A stretch of 19,860 nt of DNA from Alphaproteobacteria bacterium. Its GTDB lineage: Bacteria > Pseudomonadota > Alphaproteobacteria > Paracaedibacterales > CAIOTO01. The position numbers and the translations under genes are program-made. This document shows, piece after piece, positions 7,251 to 14,427 of this stretch (its first letter is position 1; each line of letters opens with the position of its first letter). Under the pieces are notes generated by a model. It worked only from the letters and a program-made list of their open reading frames with translations. It was not told where the DNA came from and did no database searches. Location: positions 1,436 to 21,295 of the forward strand of contig JANRCF010000068.1 of NCBI GenBank assembly GCA_030727085.1, written 5' to 3'.

Positions 7251-7301
7251 GGGATAGACAAAAGAACCAGCAGGAAATGCGATATTGGCAGCACTCAGAA
7301 A

Positions 7302-8144
7302 TCACCGCGCAAACGACGGATAGCTGAAAAAGAAAAAATGTGCTGCATTCAAAGCAAAATGCACTAATATAGCGGCCTCGATTCGATTGTTACGCATGTA
7401 TGCGGCACCGTAAAATAACCCCGCAATAGTCGATAAAATCACCATAACCACACCACTTTGATAATGACAAAGGCCAAAAATGATAGACGCCGCCACAAGT
7501 GCGAACATCTCAGAAATCTGATGTGCCTCACACCAAGCCGTTAAATGCTTTTGAATGTATCCACGGAAAAACGCCTCTTGAACGATACAGACCAGCATCA
7601 GGTTATTCACTAAGAACCAAAAGGTTTGTGGTGGAAATTTTGGATTAAATTTAACAAAACCAGTAGCTAAAGCGGCCGCCATTAAACTTACTATGCAAAT
7701 ACTTCCATAAATGCCCGCTGACACAAAAACTTGCTTCCACTCAGTACGTGCACACGAAGTAGGAACGATCATATACATTAACAGAAACGCAATAATTTCA
7801 TTTTCCATATTCAAGTACATCGTAAAGGGCGCGCAGCGTTCACTCACAAAAACAGCATCAAAGATTTTGAAATTGGATATTCCAGGGACGAAGTGGAAAA
7901 ATAGAAAAAAAGAAAGTGTGGTAAAAGCGATATGCGCAAGCGCGGTTAAGGCTTTGTTATAGCGCCCCTGAATTACATAGAGTGACCCGAATAATACGGG
8001 AATTGTGAGCAATGCAAGAGGTTGAAGTGCACCGACGAATAAACCAGCGGCAATCGCACCTACATAAAAAATCAATGCTATTTTTTTTGAAAACCAACAT
8101 GATGCAAGCGACATAATAAAGCAAATGTGTGGAATATAAAGCAT
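7302..8144 (-). CDS. CPBP-family intramembrane glutamic protease
   Basis: This 280-residue, strongly hydrophobic protein has roughly eight membrane segments. It shows the three motifs of the CPBP (CAAX protease and bacteriocin-processing / Abi) family: motif 1 QEAFFRG with Glu190 and Arg194, motif 2 FGLCH with His227, and motif 3 VHFALNAAHF with His262. Motif 1 has Gln-Glu where many members have Glu-Glu; this form occurs in part of the family. The substrate is unknown. AAGGA precedes the ATG at 8142-8144. The gene lies downstream of the hfq terminator and just ahead of the F0 promoter, in the place where atpI might be expected. A link to ATP synthase is not supported by the sequence itself. 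Confidence 0.85.
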   Translation of the reverse strand: MLYIPHICFIMSLASCWFSKKIALIFYVGAIAAGLFVGALQPLALLTIPVLFGSLYVIQGRYNKALTALAHIAFTTLSFFLFFHFVPGISNFKIFDAVFVSERCAPFTMYLNMENEIIAFLLMYMIVPTSCARTEWKQVFVSAGIYGSICIVSLMAAALATGFVKFNPKFPPQTFWFLVNNLMLVCIVQEAFFRGYIQKHLTAWCEAHQISEMFALVAASIIFGLCHYQSGVVMVILSTIAGLFYGAAYMRNNRIEAAILVHFALNAAHFFFFSYPSFAR

Positions 8145-8223
8145 GATTTTTTCCTTGATTACGGAAGCAACAAAGCTGCGTCTTAGAAATTAATAGATTG
8201 GTTTATGATGGGCATATAATAAC

Positions 8224-8252
8224 AAAAAAAAGCATGACTGAAACCATGCTTT
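8224..8252 (-). terminator. Rho-independent terminator of hfq
   Basis: On the minus strand AAAGCATG (8252-8245) pairs perfectly with CATGCTTT (8236-8229) around an 8-base loop, and the 3' side runs on into a T tract. It lies 30 bases after the hfq stop codon. Confidence 0.85.
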
Positions 8253-8281
8253 CTGAGATTTAAAAAGAATCAAGCTAACTA

Positions 8282-8572
8282 TTAATGATTTGATTCAGCT
8301 TCATATTCTTCATCTAACGCAATTGAAACTTCACTTTGGTGATTATTTTCAAACAGCATAATTGGGCCTTGCGGCATTATTGTGGAAATTGCATGCTTAT
8401 AAACAAGCAGCGAATGGCCTTCACGACGAAGCAACATTGTTGCTTGATCAAACCATGTCACGATGCCCTGTAATTTTACGCCATTAATTAGAAAAACGGT
8501 TAAAGGTGTCTTATTTTTACGAACATGATTTAGGAAAACATCTTGTACGTTTACGGGCTTCTCTCCGGCCAT
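8282..8572 (-). CDS. hfq: RNA chaperone Hfq
   Basis: Hfq is a hexameric Sm-like protein that pairs small regulatory RNAs with mRNAs. It has 96 residues. The Sm1 region runs from the N-terminus through VFLINGVKLQGIVTWFDQAT, and the Sm2 region carries YKHAISTI, the diagnostic Hfq motif for the proximal RNA-binding face. The C-terminus is a short acidic tail (ALDEEYEAESNH). A good ribosome binding site (AAGGA) precedes the ATG. The common downstream partner hflX is absent; a terminator follows directly. It is divergent from sodB across 248 bases. Confidence 0.97.
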   Translation of the reverse strand: MAGEKPVNVQDVFLNHVRKNKTPLTVFLINGVKLQGIVTWFDQATMLLRREGHSLLVYKHAISTIMPQGPIMLFENNHQSEVSIALDEEYEAESNH

Positions 8573-8704
8573 GTAAATTATTCCTTATTATCTTTACTAA
8601 AATTTGATACTAATAGTGCTTTTTTCAATCTGCAAGTGAAAAAAATAAGATAAATCAAATTTTTCTAATAATTGCTTTATTTTAGTGACTAAAAAATGAC
8701 TTGT

Positions 8705-8734
8705 TTGCTATTAAAAACTCTTATTTGATATAAA
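8705..8734 (+). promoter_or_regulatory. Candidate sodB promoter
   Basis: TTGCTA at 8705-8710, an 18-base spacer and TATAAA at 8729-8734 form a reasonable sigma-70 promoter. The start point would fall near 8741, just before a perfect 10-base palindrome (GGGATATCCC, 8748-8757). The leader before the sodB ATG would be about 80 bases. Confidence 0.4.
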
Positions 8735-8747
8735 GCTACCTTTAAGG

Positions 8748-8757
8748 GGGATATCCC
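8748..8757. promoter_or_regulatory. Perfect palindrome in the sodB leader
   Basis: GGGATATCCC is a self-complementary 10-mer 63 bases upstream of the sodB ATG, inside a GGGGG-ATAT-CCC context that stands out from AT-rich surroundings. It could be an operator or a small leader hairpin. I cannot name a regulator. Confidence 0.3.
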
Positions 8758-8820
8758 TATGGCATAAGATCTGTTAAACTTTTGAAAATATTAATTTTAA
8801 TTATTCCTGGAGATAACATC

Positions 8821-9438
8821 ATGTTTGAATTACCCCCACTCCCTTACGCAAAAAATGCACTTGAGCCACACATTACGGCGAATACATTATCATTTCATCA
8901 TGAAAAGCATCACCAAACATACGTAACTAACTTAAACAACCTTATTCCAAACACTGAATATGCATCGCTTTCACTTGAAGAGATTATTGTAAAATCAGCA
9001 GGCACATCAGGCCACCCAGGCATCTTTAACAACTCCGCGCAAGTTTGGAATCACACATTTTATTGGAATTGCATGCACACAAATGGCGGCGGCACACCAA
9101 CTGGCGCACTAGCAGACAAAATCGCACGTGACTTTGGTTCATTTGATGCATTTCGCAACGACCTAAAACAAGCGGCACTGACTCAATTTGGTAGCGGCTG
9201 GGCTTGGCTTGTTATTACTGCCGAGGGCAAACTTGCAATTACAAAAACTGGTAATGCTGATTGCCCACTTGTCCACGGACAAACTCCATTGCTAACCATC
9301 GATGTGTGGGAACATGCGTACTATCTTGATTTCCAAAATCGCCGTGCAGATTATGCAGAAGCATTCTTAAACCATTTGGTAAATTGGGAATTTGTCGCTG
9401 CTAATTTTGCAAAAGCATCTTCACAAAAAGCTGCTTAA
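8821..9438 (+). CDS. sodB: Iron superoxide dismutase
   Basis: The enzyme converts superoxide to hydrogen peroxide and oxygen in the cytoplasm. It has 205 residues from the chosen ATG. The metal ligands are His26 (in FHHEKHH), His78 (WNHTFYW), Asp161 and His165 (DVWEHAY). Gln74 in NNSAQVWNH and the FGSGWAWL segment fit the iron rather than manganese type. An in-frame ATG at 8782 would add 13 residues; the start at 8821 is preferred because CTGGAG lies just upstream and the family begins with FELPPLPYA. The stop codon overlaps the ATG of the next gene (TAATG), indicating translational coupling. Confidence 0.97.
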   Translation: MFELPPLPYAKNALEPHITANTLSFHHEKHHQTYVTNLNNLIPNTEYASLSLEEIIVKSAGTSGHPGIFNNSAQVWNHTFYWNCMHTNGGGTPTGALADKIARDFGSFDAFRNDLKQAALTQFGSGWAWLVITAEGKLAITKTGNADCPLVHGQTPLLTIDVWEHAYYLDFQNRRADYAEAFLNHLVNWEFVAANFAKASSQKAA

Positions 9439-9839
9439 TGGTTGCAGGGCTATCATGCCTCGCTGCCATTCTTGCTGCATATCTTTCGTGGCAGGATTGG
9501 CGGCACCAATCAATACCAGTGTTAGGCCTATTGGGTTGGATTGTTGTTTCCGCTTCACTGGCGTTTTATGGCAATGCATCCCTAGTGACATTTTGCATAT
9601 TATCAGGAATATCTATAAGCATAAGTCTTTACCAGCATTTTTCCGAAAAAGTGTATATTGGAACTGCTGATTTAATTATATTAACGTCACTCTCAGCATG
9701 GATCCAAACAACTCAATTACCGATGCTGTTTTTAACCTGCGGTGTGCTTGGAATTATTTCAGCAGCTGTTCTTAAAAGCAAACGCTTCCCCTTTCTACCC
9801 GCACTCTTCCTAGCATCAGCTATTATTTCTTTCTTTTAA
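9438..9839 (+). CDS. Prepilin-peptidase-like (A24) membrane protein
   Basis: This 133-residue protein has about four or five membrane segments and resembles the catalytic half of A24 prepilin peptidases. The first family Asp appears to be Asp20 in WQDWRHQSIP. The second is Asp78 in GTAD (75-78), where the family has GxGD, so the third residue is Ala instead of Gly. Near the C-terminus KRFPFLPALFLASA matches the IPFGPFLALG region. The cytoplasmic methylase domain of full-length enzymes is missing, as in CpaA-like short forms. Activity is uncertain because of the altered motif. It shares one base with the sodB stop and is followed by pgk after 16 bases, so the three genes are probably co-transcribed. 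No pilus genes are nearby. Confidence 0.7.
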   Translation: MVAGLSCLAAILAAYLSWQDWRHQSIPVLGLLGWIVVSASLAFYGNASLVTFCILSGISISISLYQHFSEKVYIGTADLIILTSLSAWIQTTQLPMLFLTCGVLGIISAAVLKSKRFPFLPALFLASAIISFF

Positions 9840-9855
9840 ACGGAGCAGAACCTTA

Positions 9856-11085
9856 ATGAAATTTCTTAATGATGAACTTGCTAAAACGTTGACTGGCAAA
9901 CGTGTATTGGTACGCGTTGATTGGAATGTGCCGTGCCAAGATGGAAAGATAACAGACACAACACGTTTAGTTAATACACGTGATACACTTGAATTGCTTC
10001 GCACACATGGCGCTAAAGTTATTATTCTTGCACATTATGGCAGGCCGACCCTTGCAAAAAAAGAATTTAAAGAGCCAAAAGCAACAACTGATTTACGTAT
10101 CGCAGAAGATGCGTTTTCCTTTAAACCTTTACTTGATGAAATCCAAAGCATATTAGGTTTTGATCTTGGTTTTTGCGAAGACCCTATATCTGCAGAAGGT
10201 TTTGACCAAATTTATGAGATGCAAAATGGCGATGCCGTATTGTGCGAAAATATTCGCTTCTTTGGCGCAGAAGAAGCAAATGACACCATGTTCGCGATTG
10301 CACTTTCTGCTTGCGCCGACATTTACATAAACGAAGCCTTTTCATGCAGCCACCGTGCGCATGCATCTGTAGAAGCCATAGCGCATCACTTGCCATCGTA
10401 CGCAGGCATTGGTTTAGCACGTGAAGTTTCGTACCTGAATGATGCGTTTATAAATCCAAAACGCCCTTTGTGGGTTGTCGTCGGCGGCTCTAAAGTGTCA
10501 ACAAAGATCGATCTATTGTTAAACCTCTCGCAAAAAGTCGATGGTCTGATCATTGGCGGCGCCATGGCGAATACATTTTTTAAAGCAAAAGGAATCAGTG
10601 TTGGCAATTCATTAGTGGAAGATGATTATGTTGAAACTGCTCGCGCCATCTTAAAGGCTGCAACAGCTAAAATTGTCTTGCCCTGTGATCGCCTTGCGGT
10701 TAAAGAATTATCCTTTACTGAAAAAATGGATGTGATCTCTGTTGATTTTGATAAAGTCCCTGAAACCCATTCGGTCTTTGATATTGGTGAAAAATCATGC
10801 GCACTGTTCATTGAAAAATTACAAGGCGCCAGCACAATTATCTGGAATGGCCCTGTCGGGATGTTTGAACATGATTCGTTTACAGGTGGCAGCTTTGCGA
10901 TTGCACATGCGTTAGCAGAGGCAACGCAAAAAGGTGCACTAACATTGGCTGGCGGTGGTGATACGCTCGCAACACTTGCCAAGGCTGGTGTTATGGATCA
11001 ATTATCGTATTGCTCGACCGCAGGCGGAGCGTTTTTAGAATGCTTAGAGGGCAAGGTTTTGCCGGGCATTGCGGCACTTGGTTGA
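9856..11085 (+). CDS. pgk: Phosphoglycerate kinase
   Basis: The enzyme makes ATP from 1,3-bisphosphoglycerate in glycolysis, or runs in reverse for gluconeogenesis. Its 409 residues are close to the family norm. Motifs in order are RVDWNVP, the substrate loop AHYGRP (often SHLGRP), ENIRF, NEAFSCSHRAHAS, VVGGSKVSTKI, WNGPVGMFE, and the nucleotide-binding GGGDT and STAGGAFLE. The ATG at 9856 follows GGAG. A longer than usual segment around residues 70-95, between AHYGRP and the next strand, is common in alphaproteobacterial forms. The presence of pgk argues against a fully glycolysis-free lifestyle such as that of Rickettsia. Confidence 0.97.
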   Translation: MKFLNDELAKTLTGKRVLVRVDWNVPCQDGKITDTTRLVNTRDTLELLRTHGAKVIILAHYGRPTLAKKEFKEPKATTDLRIAEDAFSFKPLLDEIQSILGFDLGFCEDPISAEGFDQIYEMQNGDAVLCENIRFFGAEEANDTMFAIALSACADIYINEAFSCSHRAHASVEAIAHHLPSYAGIGLAREVSYLNDAFINPKRPLWVVVGGSKVSTKIDLLLNLSQKVDGLIIGGAMANTFFKAKGISVGNSLVEDDYVETARAILKAATAKIVLPCDRLAVKELSFTEKMDVISVDFDKVPETHSVFDIGEKSCALFIEKLQGASTIIWNGPVGMFEHDSFTGGSFAIAHALAEATQKGALTLAGGGDTLATLAKAGVMDQLSYCSTAGGAFLECLEGKVLPGIAALG

Positions 11086-11113
11086 AATGTGCTTCGCGTT
11101 GTTACCTCTTCCG

Positions 11114-11192
11114 TCATCACGAGGAGTTCGCGACGTGGCAATCAATGTATTACAATATGGTTGCCACGCCTGCTACATAGACTCGCAATGAT
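11114..11192. repeat. Imperfect palindromic repeat, pgk-bolA gap
   Basis: The left arm begins TCATCACGAG and continues to GACGTGGCAATC. The right arm is its imperfect inverse, ending GGTTGCCACGCC ... CTCGCAATGA. The element spans about 79 bases and fills most of the gap. It has the layout of the TCATTGCGAGGA-type palindromes scattered in many Rickettsiales-like genomes. Confidence 0.75.
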
Positions 11193-11208
11193 AATCAAAA
11201 TTTGAAAG

Positions 11209-11544
11209 ATGTACAGGATGACCAACACTTTTTCCAAAACACGCACTGAACGCATACATGAATTAGTCATGACTGCACTCGCGCCAACGCACATGTTACT
11301 TACGGATGAATCGGCTCAGCATCGTGGCCATAAAGGTGTGGCTGAATTAAAAAAAAGTCTTATGCAGGAAAACGATTCGCATGAGCACATAGCACACGAT
11401 CTTTTAGAAACACATTTAGCGCTGGAAATTTCATCAGTAGCGTTGAATGGTTTATCTCGCGTAATGCAGCATCAACGAATTTATGAGCTTGTCGCTGACG
11501 AGTTTAAAACTGGCTTGCATAGTTTTCGAATAAAGGTAATGTGA
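11209..11544 (+). CDS. bolA: BolA-family protein with a loop insertion
   Basis: BolA proteins work with monothiol glutaredoxins in iron-sulphur and iron homeostasis. The protein has 111 residues. The family pattern is clear: RTERIHELVMTALAPTHMLLTDES, then H-x-GHKG, then THLALEISS, LNGLSRVMQHQRIYELV and the C-terminal GLHSFRI. Between GHKG and ETH, where relatives have roughly 4-6 residues, this protein has about 23, including DSHEHIAHD. The insertion sits in the loop that supplies a metal ligand in BolA-glutaredoxin complexes. The start is uncertain: ATG at 11209 or ATG at 11218; neither has a well-spaced ribosome binding site. Palindromic repeats lie on both sides of the gene. Confidence 0.85.
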   Translation: MYRMTNTFSKTRTERIHELVMTALAPTHMLLTDESAQHRGHKGVAELKKSLMQENDSHEHIAHDLLETHLALEISSVALNGLSRVMQHQRIYELVADEFKTGLHSFRIKVM

Positions 11545-11580
11545 GGGCTTCTCAACTTTTTTCATTCCATTTCATGCCGC

Positions 11581-11679
11581 ATCATTCCCCCCCAAGCGGG
11601 AATCTAGGAAAAAGCAAAACAACAAACCGTGTGAAATGATGATTCAAAATAAACTAGATTCCGCCTGCGCGGGAATAAC
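11581..11679. repeat. Long palindromic repeat, bolA-ldtR gap
   Basis: The left arm ATCATTCCC ... GCGGGAATCTAG (11581-11607) is mirrored by the right arm CTAGATTCC ... GCGGGAATAAC (11654-11679), with about 46 bases between. Each arm is also a small hairpin (TTCCC/GGGAA). It belongs to a different family from the element at 11114-11192. It lies between two convergent genes and could help end transcription from either side. Confidence 0.75.
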
Positions 11680-11699
11680 AGTTAGTTCCAGTAGGCATC

Positions 11700-12149
11700 C
11701 TAGCGATCAATAATTGATGTCCAGAAATTCTCAAACACACGCAGTGTCTTGCCGAAAGCATCCAAATCGATGGACGTACCCAATTGCTTTGAAAACAATT
11801 GTGTTTGCTTTGCTAATGCTTGATCGATTTTTCCATAAAGTTCTGTACCCTTTGGAGTCAATTTCACATGGCTTGATCTACGGTCATGCGCTGAAGGCAC
11901 CTGATTCACATATCCATTTTTCACCATCTTACGAAGGTTGTACGACACGTTTGAACCAAGATAGTACCCACGGTTGGTCAACTCGCCGACGGTTAGCTGG
12001 CTGTTTTTACCAATATTATACAAAATTAGCGCTTGTACGTTTGTTATATCAAGTTTTTCTTGTCGATCAAGTTCGCCTTTAACGACCTCCAGAAACAGGC
12101 GGTGTAAACGTTCAATCATTACGACAACGTCAAAATAGGATTCTTTCAT
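11700..12149 (-). CDS. ldtR: LdtR-like MarR-family transcriptional regulator
   Basis: This is a 149-residue winged-helix DNA-binding protein. The wing and recognition region reads LTNRGYYLGSNVSYNLRKMVKNGYV followed by DRRSSHVKLTPKG, the MarR hallmark DRR. The N-terminal MIERLHRLFLEVVKGELDR and NVQALILYNIG segments match the LdtR group known from Rhizobiales and Liberibacter, where it controls an L,D-transpeptidase and stress tolerance. No transpeptidase gene lies nearby, so the target here is unknown. GAGAGG precedes the ATG at 12147-12149. The upstream region contains two palindromes that could be operators for autoregulation. It is divergent from the pseudouridine synthase gene. Confidence 0.85.
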   Translation of the reverse strand: MKESYFDVVVMIERLHRLFLEVVKGELDRQEKLDITNVQALILYNIGKNSQLTVGELTNRGYYLGSNVSYNLRKMVKNGYVNQVPSAHDRRSSHVKLTPKGTELYGKIDQALAKQTQLFSKQLGTSIDLDAFGKTLRVFENFWTSIIDR

Positions 12150-12164
12150 TATTACCTCTCTTAT

Positions 12165-12215
12165 TTTATATTCTTGGTTTTTTTCTAAAAAACCGAGTTG
12201 GTTAATTCTAATTAA
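12165..12215 (-). promoter_or_regulatory. Candidate ldtR promoter-operator with two palindromes
   Basis: CTTGGTTTTTT (12173-12183) and AAAAAACCGAG (12187-12197) form an 11-bp inverted repeat around a 3-base centre, with one G-T mismatch. A second palindrome, TTAATT-CT-AATTAA, lies at 12202-12215. TATAAA on the minus strand (12165-12170) could be the ldtR -10, which would place the first palindrome in the promoter spacer. That arrangement fits autoregulation by a MarR dimer, but the hairpin could also act in RNA. Confidence 0.4.
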
Positions 12216-12323
12216 GTCAAAAACTTAAATAACAACTCTAATAGTTTATTTAGGTATTATTTTTTATTTTTCAAGTGTTTTGCCCTTATTTTTATGAAAA
12301 AAATGTTTTTTCTTTCAGATTGC

Positions 12324-12352
12324 TTACAAATTCAAGCATTACGCGGTATAAT
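12324..12352 (+). promoter_or_regulatory. Candidate promoter of the pseudouridine synthase gene
   Basis: A perfect TATAAT lies at 12347-12352, with a weak TTACAA at 12324-12329 across a 17-base spacer. The start point would be near 12359, about 26 bases before the ATG at 12385. Confidence 0.45.
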
Positions 12353-12384
12353 ATCTTAAATATGCCATAAAACCAATAAAAAGA

Positions 12385-13068
12385 ATGTTTAATTTTGAGA
12401 AAAATATCTTACATCGAGACGCCTTAATTTTGGTGATCGATAAACCAGCGGGTGTTGCTGTGCATCGCGGCATGGGAAGTGGACCTAATTTAGATAAAAC
12501 GCTAAAGGAGTTGGCTTTTGGTTTGCCCAATCCTCCTCAGCTTGCACATCGTCTTGACGCTGGCACAAGTGGCTGCCTTATATTGGGGCGTCACAGGGTG
12601 GCACTTAAACATCTAGGCCATCTATTTACAACGAATCAGATTAAGAAAACCTATTGGGCGATTGTTGTTAACTGCCCCGAACAAGATGAAGGTATCATTA
12701 ATCTTCCACTTGCCAAGCAAAGTGCTGACAAACGCAGCTGGTGGATGAAAGTTGACCCCGATGGACAAGAAGCCATCACCGAGTATCGCGTCTTAAGTCG
12801 TGGTGATTTTGGTATGACATTAGTTGAACTCTCCCCCATCACAGGGCGCACCCATCAATTACGCGTACATTGCCAAGCAATGGGTTTTTCGATATTAGGC
12901 GATGCAATCTATGGTGTGCGTGACCGTCTTGATCCGCCTTACTTGCACCTTCACGCGCGCGCCGTTACAATTCCGTATCATCAGAAAAAGCCAGCAATTC
13001 ATGTGGTTGCGCCATTGCCTACACATATAATAGAGACCTGCATCGAGTATAATATTGCTTATGAGTAA
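12385..13068 (+). CDS. RluA-family RNA pseudouridine synthase
   Basis: The enzyme isomerises uridine to pseudouridine in rRNA or tRNA. It has 227 residues. The catalytic motif HRLDAGTSGCLILGR carries Asp58, and GRTHQLRVH is the second RluA-family signature. The N-terminal LILVIDKPAGVAVH strand is typical. There is no S4 RNA-binding domain, so it resembles short RluA-type forms more than RluC or RluD. The exact target uridine cannot be told from the sequence. The ATG has only a weak AAAAAGA ribosome binding site. Confidence 0.92.
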   Translation: MFNFEKNILHRDALILVIDKPAGVAVHRGMGSGPNLDKTLKELAFGLPNPPQLAHRLDAGTSGCLILGRHRVALKHLGHLFTTNQIKKTYWAIVVNCPEQDEGIINLPLAKQSADKRSWWMKVDPDGQEAITEYRVLSRGDFGMTLVELSPITGRTHQLRVHCQAMGFSILGDAIYGVRDRLDPPYLHLHARAVTIPYHQKKPAIHVVAPLPTHIIETCIEYNIAYE

Positions 13069-13083
13069 GCTTATAAATTTCTA

Positions 13084-13163
13084 CCGTCATTTTGACCCCA
13101 AAGGGCGCGGCCACCCAGAACAGACTGTGTCACCACGTCGGCTTTGCCTCCCAGTGATGACGG
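13084..13163. repeat. Palindromic repeat, synthase-lpxI gap
   Basis: CCGTCAT at 13084-13090 is inverted as ATGACGG at 13157-13163. The inner arms GGCCACC and GGTGAC-like sequences also pair partly. Read on the minus strand, the right half (CGTCATCAC, then GGGAGG, then GACGTGG) resembles the left arm of the element at 11114-11192, so the two probably share a family. It sits between two plus-strand genes. Confidence 0.7.
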
Positions 13164-13206
13164 CAGTGTGGGAAATAGTAGATCATAGCAATGAAATGAC
13201 AACACC

Positions 13207-14043
13207 ATGAATACACTCGCGCTAATCGCAGGTCAAGGCGACCTACCACACAAAATCATTGACTCACAAAAAGACAAACGTCCTATTGTTGTTGTCGCAT
13301 TTGAAGGTCAAACACCCTTAGAACTTACTCAAAGTTTGCCACCTGGAATTCCAGTGTTATGGATAAAGCTAGGCGTTATAGCCCCTGTTCTTGATTTTTT
13401 CAAAGAATGGCATGTCACCGATGTGACAATGGCAGGCGGCTTAACCCGGCCAAAGCTTCGTGACTTGTCGATGGATCGAACAGGCGTGCGGTGGCTTAAA
13501 ACCCTTGGGGCCAGTGCCTTTAAAGGTGACGACCACCTGCTAGGTGGCATTGTGACTTTGCTTGAGAAAGAGGGGCTTTCAATCATCCCACCACATAGCT
13601 TGGTTGAAAATTTATTTACATCTGCTGGCGTGCTAACTGTGCGCACTCCCACACCAGATGATCAAAACGATATTAATCAGGGCATTACTATATTAAATGT
13701 ATTATCTCCCTATGATGTTGGGCAGGCTATCGCCGTGCACGATGGTTGCGTGTTGGGAATTGAAACAATCGAGGGCACAGCAGCCTTGCTGAACAATATA
13801 AAAGCGCTTGGCCGCGCACCAGGTGGGGTATTCATTAAAATGCGCAAAATTGGCCAAAGCCAGAAAGTTGACATGCCCACAATTGGGGTTGATACGATCC
13901 AGCAAGTACGTGATGCTGGTCTGTCTGGCATAGCGATTGAGGCTGGCGGCGTGCAAGTGCTGGATCTGGCAGATGTCATTCACCTAGCGGACGAAGCAGG
14001 GTTGTTTGTGGTGGCATATAATCACCATTCCAACACATTATAA
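13207..14043 (+). CDS. lpxI: UDP-2,3-diacylglucosamine pyrophosphatase LpxI
   Basis: LpxI hydrolyses UDP-2,3-diacylglucosamine to lipid X, the fourth step of lipid A synthesis; many alphaproteobacteria use it in place of LpxH. The protein has 278 residues. The N-terminal domain begins LALIAGQGDLP and contains MAGGLTRPKLRDL and KGDDHLLGGIV. The C-terminal catalytic domain has GIETIEGTAALL and KVDMPTIG, whose Asp222 probably matches the catalytic Asp described in Caulobacter LpxI, then GIAIEAGG. In relatives lpxI lies between lpxA and lpxB; here it stands alone. No good ribosome binding site precedes the ATG. A short GTGCC-CTT-GGCAC hairpin at 14071-14083 follows the gene, but its T-run is poor. 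Confidence 0.95.
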   Translation: MNTLALIAGQGDLPHKIIDSQKDKRPIVVVAFEGQTPLELTQSLPPGIPVLWIKLGVIAPVLDFFKEWHVTDVTMAGGLTRPKLRDLSMDRTGVRWLKTLGASAFKGDDHLLGGIVTLLEKEGLSIIPPHSLVENLFTSAGVLTVRTPTPDDQNDINQGITILNVLSPYDVGQAIAVHDGCVLGIETIEGTAALLNNIKALGRAPGGVFIKMRKIGQSQKVDMPTIGVDTIQQVRDAGLSGIAIEAGGVQVLDLADVIHLADEAGLFVVAYNHHSNTL

Positions 14044-14427
14044 GCCGCGCCTATTATTTTGAAAGTATATGTGCCCTTGGCACTATTTAATGGAATTTTG
14101 TCAGGATAATATACCAAGCCTATTAGCAGATCACTAATAAAAAGAACAACTCTTGCTTGCATTAAATACTCATTAAAATTGTAGCAAAAGAACCAGAATT
14201 GCATCAATTTACAAATAAGTTTGCACATTACAGCATTTATCGTTAACATATAGTTAATTAATCGATCGATTTTTAAATATAATTGACGGAAATATGAGCA
14301 ATTATCAACGGTCGCGGTGCAACGCCTTGTTCACCAAATACCAAAGCTCAATATCTTAAAATGTTGGGTTATCAACCAAATTATCAATTTCATAACGGGA
14401 ATTGGTGCTAGCTAATAGGAGATTTAT
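14044..14427. other. 384-base intergenic region before the OPT gene
   Basis: The region is AT-rich and has no convincing gene. It contains the weak hairpin at 14071-14083, a perfect ATCGATCGAT palindrome at 14261-14270, and TATAAT at 14278-14283, a possible -10 for the transporter with a leader of about 140 bases. A plus-strand frame of about 35 codons ending in TAG at 14410-14412 (contains QYLKMLGYQPNYQ) reads like protein but has a stop before any start codon, so it may be a gene remnant. Confidence 0.5.

Noticed and set aside
14071..14083. GTGCC-CTT-GGCAC hairpin after lpxI as a terminator.
   Set aside because: The 5-bp stem is followed by TATTTAATGG instead of a T-run, so it is too weak to list separately.
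14022..14249. Minus-strand 75-codon reading frame before the OPT gene.
   Set aside because: It overlaps the 3' end of lpxI, has no ribosome binding site, lies in AT-rich DNA and matches no family I know.
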